A DNA stretch of 64,000 bases from Aliiglaciecola sp. LCG003 (GCF_030316135.1 NZ_CP128185.1:2232001-2296000); one strand, 5' to 3'; positions 1-9,570 are shown, counted from the stretch's first letter. Translations and numbers: made by a program. The notes: a model not told the origin generated them from the letters alone.

Positions 1-1220
1 ACACAGCCGAAGCTCGTGCAGGTGAAATTCTGTTGGAAGCCGGTATTAGCGAACACTACCATTATGGTTTGATGTCGCAAGTGTCACCGGGTTGGAAAGT
101 GCGGGTCTTGTTAGCCCAAGCGTTGTTTGCTAATCCTGATATTCTACTATTAGATGAACCGACCAACAACTTGGATATTTACACTATCAACTGGTTAGCT
201 GAAGTTTTAAATCAACGTAAAGCGACCATGATAATTATTTCCCATGATCGACACTTCTTAAACTCAGTATGTACTCATATGGCCGATATCGATTATGGCG
301 AATTACGCATTTATCCTGGTAATTATGAAGCGTACCAAGCTGCATCTTCATTAATTCAAGAGCAGTTACTGACTGAAAATGCGAAGAAAAGTGCCGAAAT
401 AGAAGAGTTACAGGCTTTTGTGGCGCGATTTTCGGCCAATGCTTCGAAAGCAAAATTAGCCACCTCCAGGGCTAAGAAAATGGATAAAATAAAATTAGAT
501 GAGGTGAAATCCTCGAGTCGTCGTACCCCGAGGATATCTCTTAAGCAACATCAGAAACTACACCGCCAAGCTTTAATTTTGGAAGACGTTGGTTTCGGTT
601 TCGACAATACGCCCTTGTTTGAAAACGGCAATATGATTTTAGAAGCGGGTGCTAAATTGGCCATTATTGGCGAAAATGGGGTGGGTAAAACTAGCTTCCT
701 ACGTTGTTTGATGAAACAGTTGCAAGTTACTAGCGGAATGATCAAATGGTCTGAAAATGCTGCTTTGGGATATTGCCCGCAGGACAGTACCGATGATTTT
801 GCCGGTGATCTAACATTGTTTGATTGGATGTCACAATGGCGCACGCCCAAACATAATGATTTGATGGTGCGTGGATTGTTAGGCAGTCTGTTATTTAGTG
901 CCGATGACTTTAATAAGAAAGCCAATGTATGTTCAGGTGGTGAAAAAAACCGTCTGTTATTTGGTAAGTTGATGATGGCTGATCTCAATGTGCTAATTAT
1001 GGATGAACCTACCAACCATATGGATATGGAAGCTATAGAAGCACTGAATGATGCCTTAGAGGCATTTGACGGTACTTTGATATTCGTTAGCCATGACCGT
1101 GAATTTGTATCTTCTTTGGCAACCAGAGTGATAGAAATCAAAGATCAGAAGATCATTGATTTCCAAGGTACCTATGAAGAGTATTTGTCCCACCAAGGTC
1201 TCCAACAAGCTGTTGCTTAA
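1..1220 (+). CDS. ybiT: ABC-F family ATPase YbiT (3' part; gene starts before the window)
   Basis: The reading frame is open from base 3, so the gene begins upstream of the window. The product is a soluble ABC-F protein with two ATPase cassettes and no membrane segments; the family acts on ribosomes. The visible part starts near the first ABC signature ([12 protein letters not shown], as in E. coli YbiT) and the first Walker B ([12 protein letters not shown]). A basic linker containing [17 protein letters not shown] follows. The second cassette is complete, with P-loop GENGVGKTS, signature [11 protein letters not shown], Walker [13 protein letters not shown] and switch His (SHDREF). The match to E. 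coli YbiT runs the whole length, including the end at YEEYL. A good terminator follows 28 bases after the stop. The family is certain; the exact role in translation is not known from sequence. Confidence 0.93.
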   Translation, partial: TAEARAGEILLEAGISEHYHYGLMSQVSPGWKVRVLLAQALFANPDILLLDEPTNNLDIYTINWLAEVLNQRKATMIIISHDRHFLNSVCTHMADIDYGELRIYPGNYEAYQAASSLIQEQLLTENAKKSAEIEELQAFVARFSANASKAKLATSRAKKMDKIKLDEVKSSSRRTPRISLKQHQKLHRQALILEDVGFGFDNTPLFENGNMILEAGAKLAIIGENGVGKTSFLRCLMKQLQVTSGMIKWSENAALGYCPQDSTDDFAGDLTLFDWMSQWRTPKHNDLMVRGLLGSLLFSADDFNKKANVCSGGEKNRLLFGKLMMADLNVLIMDEPTNHMDMEAIEALNDALEAFDGTLIFVSHDREFVSSLATRVIEIKDQKIIDFQGTYEEYLSHQGLQQAVA

Positions 1221-1248
1221 CAAGCATTAAGTCGTGAGATACATACAA

Positions 1249-1273
1249 AAGCCGTCTATTTAGACGGCTTTTT
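1249..1273 (+). terminator. Rho-independent terminator after ybiT
   Basis: The arms AAGCCGTCTA and TAGACGGCTT are perfectly complementary around a TT centre (realistically a 7-bp GC-rich stem with a 6-nt loop). A T run follows, and the hairpin starts 28 bases after the ybiT stop codon. Confidence 0.88.
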
Positions 1274-1513
1274 GCGTTATTTAAGCGATATTCCAAACTT
1301 TTTCTTACTAAGCTGTTATCTGCATTTATCACCTTACATGCCAGCAAAGCTGGACAGGGCTTAACATCAATTTCACTATACTATTCATCTAATTTGTTGA
1401 TATGGTAATCCTTAAACAATAAGCATAAACCTGTGTTCACCTTTCTATACCCAGCTAATTTCTTTTGAGTGTCAGCTATATAGCGATTAAGTGCTGATTA
1501 GCGTATAGACTGA

Positions 1514-2233
1514 ATGAGCAACAAAGTAAGAAGACCAATAATGATAATAACAAGAATAAGTTTTCCATTTACGATTTTAGCGCTGACATACATCGCCACC
1601 CTAAGTTTTTCCCCTTATGATTACCAGCCTATGGTTAAAATTCTGCCTATACTGGTGTTGTTATTGACATGCTTAACTATTTTAAAGGGGCGCTTACGAG
1701 TACTAATGGCAATTGCGATTACCGCTTCTGGAGTCGGTGATGTGCTGCTTTCTTTGTCTTTTACTAACAGTTTTGTATATGGGCTCGGTGCTTTTCTTAG
1801 TGCTCACCTAGTGTATACAACGACTTTTTTTTTATATCGAAATAAGCAAATGAAAATTAGTGCCTGGCGAAAACTCAGTGCGGTTATGTTGATCTCATTT
1901 GGTTTGCTAATGGGGGCTTACATATTACCTGATGCCGGCGATTTATTGGTCCCCGTTAGTTTTTATCTTTGCGTCATTGCCTCTATGGCTGTAACTGCTC
2001 TTCTTAGTCAGTTACCAATTTCAGTCAGCATAGGGGCAGCGGTTTTTATGCTTTCAGATACCTTTATAGCCATCAATATGTTTAAACAGCCGCTGCTTGC
2101 ATCTGGATATATCGTTATGATTACCTATTATTTAGCCCAGTACTTAATTGTGATGGGGATTGTTACTTTTGCAAATACACCACAGATTAAACGGGATTTA
2201 GCTCAACAAGATTTAAATGAGGTGATTTTATGA
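1514..2233 (+). CDS. YhhN/TMEM86-family integral membrane protein (lysoplasmalogenase family)
   Basis: 239 aa, almost wholly hydrophobic, with about seven to eight predicted membrane segments. Family-type motifs are visible: KILPILVLLL near the N-terminus, SGVGDVLLSL around residue 75, GAFLSAHLVY around 95, and SDTFIA plus a terminal YYLAQYL. Members in animals hydrolyse the vinyl-ether bond of lysoplasmalogens; most bacterial members are untested. The start is uncertain, because the upstream ribosome site is weak and an ATG at codon 10 is possible. The stop overlaps the next gene as ATGA, so it is probably translated together with the Usp gene and heads the stress cluster ending at 6239. Confidence 0.75.
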   Translation: MSNKVRRPIMIITRISFPFTILALTYIATLSFSPYDYQPMVKILPILVLLLTCLTILKGRLRVLMAIAITASGVGDVLLSLSFTNSFVYGLGAFLSAHLVYTTTFFLYRNKQMKISAWRKLSAVMLISFGLLMGAYILPDAGDLLVPVSFYLCVIASMAVTALLSQLPISVSIGAAVFMLSDTFIAINMFKQPLLASGYIVMITYYLAQYLIVMGIVTFANTPQIKRDLAQQDLNEVIL

Positions 2234-3057
2234 AGCGTATATTAATCGTTATAGAAAATGAAATAAGCGCTAAGTATATGCTGGAAAAAGCGATTAAGTT
2301 TTCACCTGAAAAAATTGAATTACTGTGCTTTGATTATCCAAATGATGAAGGTGAGAATGATGGTTTACAAAACGTATTAGAAAGCATCGTAAAGCCGCAG
2401 TGTGAAACTCATGTAACCTTTGAGACGGGAGAAAGTGTTGGTGTACGAATTACTAAACTGGAAAACACATTAGATGACGATGGGTTTGATATGGTTATGT
2501 TACATCGCCCGATACTAGGGGAGGAAGTTCCTGACTATTCACTGATAAAGGCAATATTAAAGACATCCACAAAAGCCACTGTCTTTTTGTGTGGTGATAA
2601 TAGATGGAAGCAAACATTTAAAGTGCTTGCGACGGTCGACTTATCACAAGACGATGACATTCAATCGGCATTAAATAAAAGAGTAGTTGGGGTAGCTGAT
2701 AATGTATGCAACCAACTTACAACTGAACTAGCGATCCTGAGTGTCATACCTATTTCTCGTGTGAGTGATGAATTAGATCTTGTCGACCCATGGGAAGTAT
2801 TTCAAGAGCATGGTCAATGGACCAAAAATAAAATGGCCGAATTTGTTAAGGACAATGGACTCGAAAATGACACATCAGTCCATGTAGTGGCTGGTCTTCC
2901 TCAGAACGAAATTACATCTATTGCAAAGAAACTAAAAACAAACTTAGTGGTTATCGGTAATGTCGGTAGGACAGGGATCAAGGGCTTTATTGTTGGTAAT
3001 ACTGCAGAAAAAATATTGAATAGGCTTAGCGTAGATGCATTGATTGTTCGTCAATAG
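2230..3057 (+). CDS. Tandem-domain universal stress protein
   Basis: 275 aa, two UspA-type domains (roughly residues 1-125 and 130-275). The second carries the nucleotide-binding loop GNVGRTGIKGFIVGNT, with the G-2x-G-9x-G spacing of ATP-binding Usp proteins; the first domain is degenerate. This is the layout of UspE-type proteins, which are cytoplasmic and induced by starvation and stress. The start is well supported: GAGGTG lies 6 bases before the ATG, which overlaps the preceding stop by four bases. A second, longer tandem Usp lies at 5256, so the cluster is bracketed by related genes. The substrate or partner cannot be read from sequence. Confidence 0.88.
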   Translation: MKRILIVIENEISAKYMLEKAIKFSPEKIELLCFDYPNDEGENDGLQNVLESIVKPQCETHVTFETGESVGVRITKLENTLDDDGFDMVMLHRPILGEEVPDYSLIKAILKTSTKATVFLCGDNRWKQTFKVLATVDLSQDDDIQSALNKRVVGVADNVCNQLTTELAILSVIPISRVSDELDLVDPWEVFQEHGQWTKNKMAEFVKDNGLENDTSVHVVAGLPQNEITSIAKKLKTNLVVIGNVGRTGIKGFIVGNTAEKILNRLSVDALIVRQ

Positions 3058-3214
3058 CTTGGCTTTCTCTTTAAAAGTAATGAATTCCTGTGACTAGGCA
3101 AAATGTCTTGCTTGAAGTAACTAATTTAAAGCGCAGAAATTTATATGTTTGATTAGCTCTTATGTGCACAATGGAGTGTAAAGCGGTAATGTTTAAATTG
3201 GATATACATAAAAC

Positions 3215-3721
3215 GTGTTAGTAAACAAAGATCATAAAGATAGTTCAGTAGTAGATGAGCCACTGATTCAGAAATTGCGTTTAGTGATTCGTTGGTCAGT
3301 GCGTGTGTTAGCTGTATTAATGGTATTCGTCATTATTATGGGAGTCGTGGATGTTGGCTGGTTTATCTATCAAAAATTAGCAACCCCACCATATTTCGTC
3401 TTAACCTTGAAAGACATTTTAGCGACCTTCGGCGCTTTTATGGCGGTGCTAATAGCGATAGAAATCTTTGTTAATATTACCATCTATCTTCGTGAAGATA
3501 TTATTCATGTCAAAATTGTACTTGCGACTGCGCTAATGGCAATTTCACGTAAAGTGATCATTCTGGATTTAGAAAAAATCAGCGCGCCCTATTTATGGGG
3601 TATTGCGTCAATCATATTTGCACTTTCTATCGCATATTGGTTAGCCATCCAATTGCCTAGGTTTAGTTTAAACAGTAGAAGTAGCGATACCACAAAGAAA
3701 ACTAATACAGAAGCGCACTAA
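3215..3721 (+). CDS. PsiE-like membrane protein (phosphate-starvation-inducible E family)
   Basis: 168 aa with four hydrophobic segments (about residues 30-55, 70-92, 105-120 and 128-147) and the PsiE-family stretch LREDIIHVKIVLATALMAISRKVI. PsiE proteins are small inner-membrane proteins of unknown biochemistry, named for their phosphate-starvation response in E. coli. The first usable start after an in-frame stop is GTG at 3215, with no convincing ribosome site, so the N-terminus is uncertain. An out-of-frame ATG at 3189 opens only a ten-codon ORF. The stop overlaps the ATG of the symporter gene by one base (TAATG), which implies coupled translation. Confidence 0.78.
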   Translation: MLVNKDHKDSSVVDEPLIQKLRLVIRWSVRVLAVLMVFVIIMGVVDVGWFIYQKLATPPYFVLTLKDILATFGAFMAVLIAIEIFVNITIYLREDIIHVKIVLATALMAISRKVIILDLEKISAPYLWGIASIIFALSIAYWLAIQLPRFSLNSRSSDTTKKTNTEAH

Positions 3722-5097
3722 TGAATTATAGATTTGCCAGTCCCCTTAAGAATCTAGCTGATCAATTTGAAAAATTAATCAGCGGCAGGCTGTGGCTCAA
3801 GGTAATGATAGCGCTGTTATTAGGCGTCATTCTGGGTATTATTTTAGGACCGGATATAGGACTTTTTTCAGCAGATAATGTGAAAACTATTACCGCTTGG
3901 CTGGCGTTACCCGGGCAAGTGTTTCTAGCAATAATTCAAATGATAGTGGTGCCACTGGTAGTCGCATCAATTGTCCGTGGCTTAACGGCCAATGATAATT
4001 TAGCGTCTATAAAGAAAAACGGTTTAATAGCGCTAATTTTTATCGTTATCTCGACCGCCGTTGCTGCCGCTGTCGGAATTATTTTGGCGCTGAACATTCA
4101 ACCCGGGCAGTTTGTTGATGCCACGTCTTTAGTGGACTCCAGCTCAGCTCAATTAAGTGGTACTGTTGCTCAAGGTTTCCCAGCTATCTCTGAGTTTCCG
4201 AACAAAGTCTCCGCACTGATCCCGAAAAATCCACTTGCCTCAATGGCCTCTGGTGAAATGCTGCAGGTCATTTTATTTGCTGCGGTATTAGGTGCCGCCA
4301 TGCTTTCTATACCCGCGAAGCAATCAAAGCCATTATTTGATTTGTTTGGCGCACTACAAGATGTGAGTTTGCGTATTGTATCTTGGGCCATGCTACTTGC
4401 GCCACTAGCGGTGTTTGGTCTCATTACTCGACTTGTTGCTAGTTTAGGTATCGATGTACTGGCCGGCATGGCGGTCTATGTGATGACAGTCCTTTTAGGG
4501 CTGCTTACTATTGCAGTGCTGTACTTTATCGTTGCGAAGATTACCCTAACTCAATCATTTCTTGTTTTTTTCGGCAATATAAGAGAGCTACTGCTTTTAG
4601 CTTTCTCAACAAGCAGCTCGGCGGCTGTCATGCCTATTACCTTGCAGGTAGTGGAGGATAAGCTGCATATTAAGCCCGAGATTTCCCGACTGTTAGTGCC
4701 ACTTGGCGCCACTATTAATATGACGGGCACTGCAATGTATCAAGGTGTTGCCACGGTATTTTTGGCTCAAGTGTTCAGCGTTGACTTAAGTTTATCCAGT
4801 TATATCTTCGTGGTAACTATGGCCGTTGCCGCCTCAATTGGTTCACCTGCTACTCCTGGGGCAGGTATTATTATATTGAGTATGGTGCTTGAGGGAGTCG
4901 GGATCCCGGCGGCAGGTATAGCATTGATCCTAGGAGTAGATCGTATTTTGGATATGTGCCGGACATCTGTAAATGTGCTCGGCGATGTTGTTGCGTGCAC
5001 CACTGTTCAATACTTTACCCGAAATAGTCAAGAAACGCCCAGTGAAAATACCTCTCCACTAGTAAAGGTTGATTCTTCAGAACCTGAGGGAAGTTAA
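3721..5097 (+). CDS. Dicarboxylate/amino acid:cation symporter (DAACS/SDF family)
   Basis: 458 aa inner-membrane secondary transporter of the GltP/DctA/GltPh type. Visible signatures are the serine-rich re-entrant loop AFSTSSSAAVMPIT (about residue 300), NMTGTAMYQG (about 340), the second hairpin with GSPATPGAG (about 380) and DRILDMCRTSVNVLGD in the last helix. The DxxDMxRT pattern forms part of the substrate and Na+ site in the family. The length is normal for a bacterial member plus a polar C-terminal tail. Substrates are likely C4-dicarboxylates or acidic amino acids; the exact one is not readable. It starts on the last base of the PsiE stop and is followed directly by a small ORF whose TTG touches its stop codon. 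Confidence 0.93.
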   Translation: MNYRFASPLKNLADQFEKLISGRLWLKVMIALLLGVILGIILGPDIGLFSADNVKTITAWLALPGQVFLAIIQMIVVPLVVASIVRGLTANDNLASIKKNGLIALIFIVISTAVAAAVGIILALNIQPGQFVDATSLVDSSSAQLSGTVAQGFPAISEFPNKVSALIPKNPLASMASGEMLQVILFAAVLGAAMLSIPAKQSKPLFDLFGALQDVSLRIVSWAMLLAPLAVFGLITRLVASLGIDVLAGMAVYVMTVLLGLLTIAVLYFIVAKITLTQSFLVFFGNIRELLLLAFSTSSSAAVMPITLQVVEDKLHIKPEISRLLVPLGATINMTGTAMYQGVATVFLAQVFSVDLSLSSYIFVVTMAVAASIGSPATPGAGIIILSMVLEGVGIPAAGIALILGVDRILDMCRTSVNVLGDVVACTTVQYFTRNSQETPSENTSPLVKVDSSEPEGS

Positions 5098-5253
5098 TTG
5101 ACTCTATTGGTTTACTTCACGTTGCATCCTATACCATGGAGTAGGGCAATATATAGTTCGCTGAATGAGTTAACCAATGCATTAGATGTTGGCGCAAAAT
5201 CGCTAATAATAGTGAGTGAAAACGGCAATTTAACAATATTCGGAGTCGCTTAA
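5098..5253 (+). CDS. Possible 51-aa small protein filling the symporter-Usp gap
   Basis: The frame directly after the symporter TAA is open for 51 codons and closes with TAA two bases before the next gene. It would start with TTG at 5098. A good ribosome site (GAGG, 5086-5089) lies 8 bases upstream, inside the end of the symporter gene. The peptide begins TLLVYFTLHPIPW and ends SLIIVSENGNLTIFGVA; it is not strongly hydrophobic overall. I recognise no family. An open stretch of this length could arise by chance, and there is no ATG. The tight spacing on both sides and the placed ribosome site are the arguments in favour. The alternative is plain spacer sequence. Confidence 0.42.
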   Translation: MTLLVYFTLHPIPWSRAIYSSLNELTNALDVGAKSLIIVSENGNLTIFGVA

Positions 5254-5255
5254 AG

Positions 5256-6239
5256 ATGATAAACATAAACAAAATACTATGTATGATTGAAGCTGATAAC
5301 CACAGTATAGCGGCATTGCAACAAAGTAAAAAAATAGCCAGCGCTCATCAAGCAGATATCACCTTTGCATCAGTTTTAAAATTTAGTGGTTCGCAAAAAA
5401 CTTTTTTTCAAAATCAACAAGAATTCAATCTTAAACTTAAACAAGTTACTGATAATAAGCGCATTGAAATACAAAAATGGCTTAGCGAAAATGACTGTAA
5501 GGAAAATAATCCTATTGAAATACATAGCGGGATAGGCTTTGTTGAAACAGTTCGCAGCGTCATAAAAAATCAATACGATTTAGTGATTAAGTGCGCAGAT
5601 GATGTGGATTGGTTAGAACAATTATTTGGTAGTGATGACATGCATTTACTGCGCAAGTGTCCTTGCCCAGTATTAATGTTAAAGCCCAGTCAAAAAGAAA
5701 CTTTCAAAAATATTTTAGCCACAGTTGATATTAATGATGAATTTGATGACCTTGATGAGTATCGAGTACAAGATAATTTAAATAAGAAAGTATTGGATTA
5801 CAGCGCGATATTTGCTGCTTCAGAATTAAGTGAATTACATATTGGTGGGGCTTGGGAGGCGTATGGAGAGGACTTTTTACGGCATGGCGCTTTTTCACAT
5901 TTATCTGACGATAAAGTCGACTTCTATACAGAACAAACTCGTCGGGAATGCACTGAAAATATGGACTTACTCATAGCGAATATGAAAAGTACATTAGGCG
6001 ATGATAGCGTCAAATATTTGCAACCTAAGGTACATTTAGTAAAAGGTAAACCCGCGAAAGAAATCCCACAAATGGCTAAAAAATACGCTATAGATTTGGT
6101 TATTATGGGTACTGTCGCTAGAACGGGAATACCAGGCTTTGTCATAGGAAATACTGCTGAATCAATCTTGCAGCAAGTTAAGTGTTCAATATTGGCGATT
6201 AAACCAGATGGTTTTATATCTCCTGTAGAGATGAACTGA
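5256..6239 (+). CDS. UspE-like tandem universal stress protein
   Basis: 327 aa with two Usp domains (about residues 1-150 and 155-320). The C-terminal domain has GTVARTGIPGFVIGNTAESIL, the UspE-type nucleotide-binding loop, followed by the usual CSILAIKPDGF ending. The first domain ends CPCPVLMLKPS, also family-typical. Length and layout fit UspE (about 315 aa). A GGAG site lies 10 bases before the ATG. It is the last gene of the rightward stress cluster and is clearly longer and more UspE-like than the Usp at 2230, so the two are paralogues, not a recent duplication. It is probably cytoplasmic. Confidence 0.9.
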   Translation: MININKILCMIEADNHSIAALQQSKKIASAHQADITFASVLKFSGSQKTFFQNQQEFNLKLKQVTDNKRIEIQKWLSENDCKENNPIEIHSGIGFVETVRSVIKNQYDLVIKCADDVDWLEQLFGSDDMHLLRKCPCPVLMLKPSQKETFKNILATVDINDEFDDLDEYRVQDNLNKKVLDYSAIFAASELSELHIGGAWEAYGEDFLRHGAFSHLSDDKVDFYTEQTRRECTENMDLLIANMKSTLGDDSVKYLQPKVHLVKGKPAKEIPQMAKKYAIDLVIMGTVARTGIPGFVIGNTAESILQQVKCSILAIKPDGFISPVEMN

Positions 6240-6330
6240 CAGCTAAAGCCCTTATGATGAGCACTAAATTTTAAGGCTAGATTAATAGCTCAAAATTTTA
6301 TGAGTCATCTTAGTTGAATAAATTCAAGTC

Positions 6331-7077
6331 CTAATGAGCCGACGACAGCATTTCATCAACTATGTAGTAATCTCTTTCTAATTCGGCACTGATCAGGTCG
6401 ACTAAATCAGCATGTTTCTTATGCAGATACAGATAATATTTTACTTTGCTTAATGGCTTGGAACTTACTTCAAACAAAGAGTCACCAAACCTGCTGCCCA
6501 TGGCAGCTAAGGCAGTAGGGCGATCTAAAACCACGAAGTCAATTCGCTTTTTCTCTAGTAATGAGAAAATATGCTCGATATCATTAACAAACATACTATT
6601 TCGAATGGAACTCAAATTTTTTTCAATAAATTTACGGCCAATCTGAGTTGCCACAATACCTTCATTCATTTTGTTAAAATCCGAAAATGAATGAATTATA
6701 TTATCTGGGTCCCAACTAAAAACACTGATTTCTATTTCAATCACGGCTTGTGGTACGCGTATCAAATCCGGATAGTGCTCACCAATCTCATAGCGACGTA
6801 TCACATCACCATCTATCTGGGCTGAATTAGCCAACACCAGGCTACGTGCAGCAGGTACGTCAACAAATTTAAATTGAATATCTAGCCCATTTTCAATATT
6901 TTTAAGTCTCGACCAGACAAGCCCATCATAGGGAGGTTCTATATAAGGGGCACGAAAAGCGGAGCTAATATAAAGAGTTCGATCTGCTGCAAAAACATCC
7001 ACACTTATACACACAGCAATGATTGCGCTAATAGTAAAGACGTGTATTTTGATGGTTTTTGCAATGATTGAAAGCAT
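6331..7077 (-). CDS. Periplasmic solute-binding protein (SBP family 3-like)
   Basis: 248 aa. An N-terminal signal peptide (hydrophobic residues 8-28, cleavage near VFA-AD) is followed by a body with the feel of type 3 extracellular solute-binding proteins: an early aromatic-proline patch (RAPYIEPPYDG), VPAARSL, IDGDVIRR and a central FSDFNKMNEGIVATQIG. No ABC permease or ATPase gene is nearby, so it may be a stand-alone sensor or orphan binding protein, which is common in this order. It is convergent with the Usp gene, with 91 bases between the stops. The ligand is unknown. Confidence 0.68.
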   Translation of the reverse strand: MLSIIAKTIKIHVFTISAIIAVCISVDVFAADRTLYISSAFRAPYIEPPYDGLVWSRLKNIENGLDIQFKFVDVPAARSLVLANSAQIDGDVIRRYEIGEHYPDLIRVPQAVIEIEISVFSWDPDNIIHSFSDFNKMNEGIVATQIGRKFIEKNLSSIRNSMFVNDIEHIFSLLEKKRIDFVVLDRPTALAAMGSRFGDSLFEVSSKPLSKVKYYLYLHKKHADLVDLISAELERDYYIVDEMLSSAH

Positions 7078-7189
7078 CCGTTTTCAAATATTTTATAAGT
7101 TTTAGATTTAAGTATGGCTCAAGTTCACCATTCCTGACCTTATACTTTAGGCTAATAGTGAATCTGCAAAACAGGATTTATGCGGTGTT

Positions 7190-7226
7190 GCTTTAGTTCA
7201 GCCTTCACGTTTGAATGAACTAAAGC
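7190..7226 (-). terminator. Strong stem-loop at the 3' end of the MACPF-like gene
   Basis: GCTTTAGTTCA (7190-7200) pairs perfectly with TGAACTAAAGC (7216-7226) around a 15-base loop. It lies 26 bases beyond the stop at 7252. There is no U tract on the minus strand, so it may be a 3'-end stabiliser or an imperfect terminator. Confidence 0.45.
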
Positions 7227-7251
7227 CTTCGGTTAAATGCAGACTCTATGC

Positions 7252-9009
7252 TTAACCTTTTGAACTCTTAAATAATGACGGTTCCTCTACCAGTCCAATA
7301 TAGAAAGGCTCAAGTTTTTGCAAACTTAGTAGAGGTTCATCTGGGTCGCGTTCGGCCCAGTATTCATTACCAAAGCTCCACCGCTTTAATCCTGCCAAAC
7401 GGTAGCGCATCGCTTGGATATTCGCCTTCATGTCGGATATTCCAACGGAACTTCCAGCGCCCAGCCACTCAACATTTCGTGCAGCTGAAAAGGGGATAGG
7501 ATGCAGGACAAACAGTGCTTTACTGGTGTTGCCAGTTAACACAATGCCGTTTGGTTTGAAGGTCATAGCATGACCTCTTTGGGTCGCACCTGAATTGTCC
7601 TTTTGGGTCCCTGCTACATACTTGTTCGAAACATAGCAGCCTACATTGGATTTTTGAAGTGAAGTGTCTGCACATAGTATTCCCGCCGCCGGTATACTTG
7701 TGTCACTCTGCCAAGCCACAAACATAACGATTTGACCGCTTGGTATAATCACAGGCGTTGCCTTGATACTGGACGCAAATGCCTCGTAGTTCAGAACCAT
7801 GGGGTCAAAGCTACTGTCATCAGCATTTACATACCAGTTATTAAGATCCCCACTATCTAATGTTGATGGTAAAAGGTCTATACCCTTGTGTGTAATCGTC
7901 ACCCCAGCTCCGAGCTCGCATTTTCGTAGATGCGGAGTATTAGCCCAGGTAGAGTATATTTTGCGATATTTAGTAGCCAGTTTACCAATAATGTCTTTCA
8001 TTAGTGTTTTGAGCGTATCAGGAGAGTATTTTCCGCCAGGCTCGCTAAGTTGTTCGTTCAATAACGCTTGAGCACGGGCATGAAGACTCTGGAAAGCATT
8101 CGCAATGGGTCCTGGATCAAGATCGAGCGCTTTAATCTTGACACCCTTTACTTCGAGGTGTCTATAGGTGTCTGCAAGCGTCGCTATATCGCTTGCCAGC
8201 ATACGAAGGGTATAAAGACTAGACGAAAATTCCCCCTTAGGAATAGTGTTAATTTGAATGTCGGCAAGCCACGGGAATATTTGCCCCCAAGGGACAAGCC
8301 ACGCCCCAACGGCAACGAAATCAGCACTGCTTTGATTCAACTCTTTTGCCTGCGCAACTTCCTCAGCCCTAGCAGTCAATCCTGTTACATTGGTTTGATT
8401 TACTACGGTGTCGTAATCTAGCGGATCTACTTCTTGATCTAGTCCAGTTAAATCGTTAGGTTGACTAGCTTCTTCTAGGAATTGGTCTAAAGAGGAAGGC
8501 GTTGCGCCATTTTGCTTACATGATTTAACGTACGCATCGTAGGCCTGGGCTTTTGCGAATGCTTTGAGACCTTCCATATCCTTTACTGCATCAATCTTGT
8601 CTACGACACCTTTTTGGGCTTTAGGTTTGATTCTCTCAGGTGCGTCTGGCAAAGACGGGATAGGTGCGCTACCAAGATCGCCCACACTAGTTTTACCGAT
8701 AGTATCGACTTTATTCGTTAAAATGTCGGTTAACTTTGCTTCCCACTTATCGACAAGTTGTTCAACGCATTTACCGTTGCTTATTCGATCGACACGGCCA
8801 CTATGAATCTGCTCTTCACTTAGTTCGGTGTGACCGTAGCTGCCAGAAACGCCTACAGAGGCACCCACTCCTGCATAGCTAAATTTTCCAGTAGCGCCTG
8901 CCTTCCACAAGGATTCAGTTGTGACAGCTTCAAAAGTAAGTTGCACACCACCCCAGCCCCCCCAAACGACACCGGCAACCAGTAATTGCCCCTCAGATTG
9001 GAAAAACGA
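7252..9009 (-). pseudogene. 3' part of a MACPF-like gene, downstream of an in-frame stop
   Basis: This stretch stays open in exactly the same frame as the ORF that ends at 9010, so the two together read as one gene of about 772 codons with a single internal TAA. Directly after the stop comes EGQLLVAGVVWGGWGGVQLTF. It resembles the strand and paired glycines that follow the YGTHY region of MACPF/perforin domains. An amphipathic Gly/Ser/Val strand follows (FSYAGVGASVGVSGSYG), then a long helical-looking middle and a C-terminal region of unknown fold. The only conventional start in this half is GTG at 8946, inside the conserved strand, with no clear ribosome site; that would give 564 aa. MACPF is assigned by pattern only. 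No signal peptide is seen in either half. Confidence 0.55.
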
Positions 9010-9570
9010 TTATTTAGCTTTAAGCCATTCTGCCAACTGTGACGTACCGAGCAAGGCGGCCGGATCATCAGCATTGGAATGGAAAAGTAGTTCATTATAA
9101 GCAATCACGACTCGCATCATACGGGCATAGGTCCCTGACCCCGAATCGTCTTCACTAGCGCTCGCATTGGGATCTGGTGCACCTTTTAGTGCTGCGATGA
9201 ATTCCTCGGGCTTGAGGCTATCAAAGTCAATATACTCTATCCCTGACGTTACAAAGCGTTGCATTTCTATTGACAGTGCATTTGAAGCATCGGAAGCCTC
9301 CCTTGATGCAGTGGCAGATAATCCTGCTTCAACCTGTGACACAGCACTGACACCATAACTACCACTAATAGACAGATTTGCCTCGTTCAAATTAGCGTTA
9401 TGCACGTAGTGGGAATTGCTAGTCACTACATCTTTAGTCTTTTGGATCTTGTTGTTTATGGCAGTAATGCCAGGGTGAATGACCGTTGCGCCTATTTTTC
9501 TACTCTGGCCAAAAACAATCGAGCCTATCTCAAGCCCCTCTAAAATATTTGGTTTTTTGGTACCACTCAT
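9010..9570 (-). CDS. 5' part of the MACPF-like gene (186-aa ORF ending at the internal stop)
   Basis: 186 aa from an ATG with AAGGAA just upstream. It starts MSGTKKPNILEGLEIGS, with no signal peptide. Residues 55-100 are a Ser/Ala/Val amphipathic segment (LSISGSYGVSAVSQVEAGLSA). IEYIDFDSLKPEEFIAALKG follows, a pattern like the LsPEFlaALk segment that precedes the YGTHY motif in MACPF domains. The frame stops at TAA (9010-9012) and reopens at once in the same frame. The best reading is therefore the N-terminal half of one pore-forming protein broken by a nonsense codon. The alternative is a genuine two-protein arrangement, but no good start exists for the second half. Confidence 0.55.
   Translation of the reverse strand: MSGTKKPNILEGLEIGSIVFGQSRKIGATVIHPGITAINNKIQKTKDVVTSNSHYVHNANLNEANLSISGSYGVSAVSQVEAGLSATASREASDASNALSIEMQRFVTSGIEYIDFDSLKPEEFIAALKGAPDPNASASEDDSGSGTYARMMRVVIAYNELLFHSNADDPAALLGTSQLAEWLKAK

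Noticed and set aside
551-1141. 196-codon ORF antisense to ybiT
   Set aside because: It lies wholly opposite a clear ABC-F gene, has no ribosome site and no recognisable protein features.
8853-9104. 83-codon ORF spanning the stop between the two MACPF-like halves
   Set aside because: It is in another frame and composition is unlike the conserved halves; it is a shadow of the interrupted gene.
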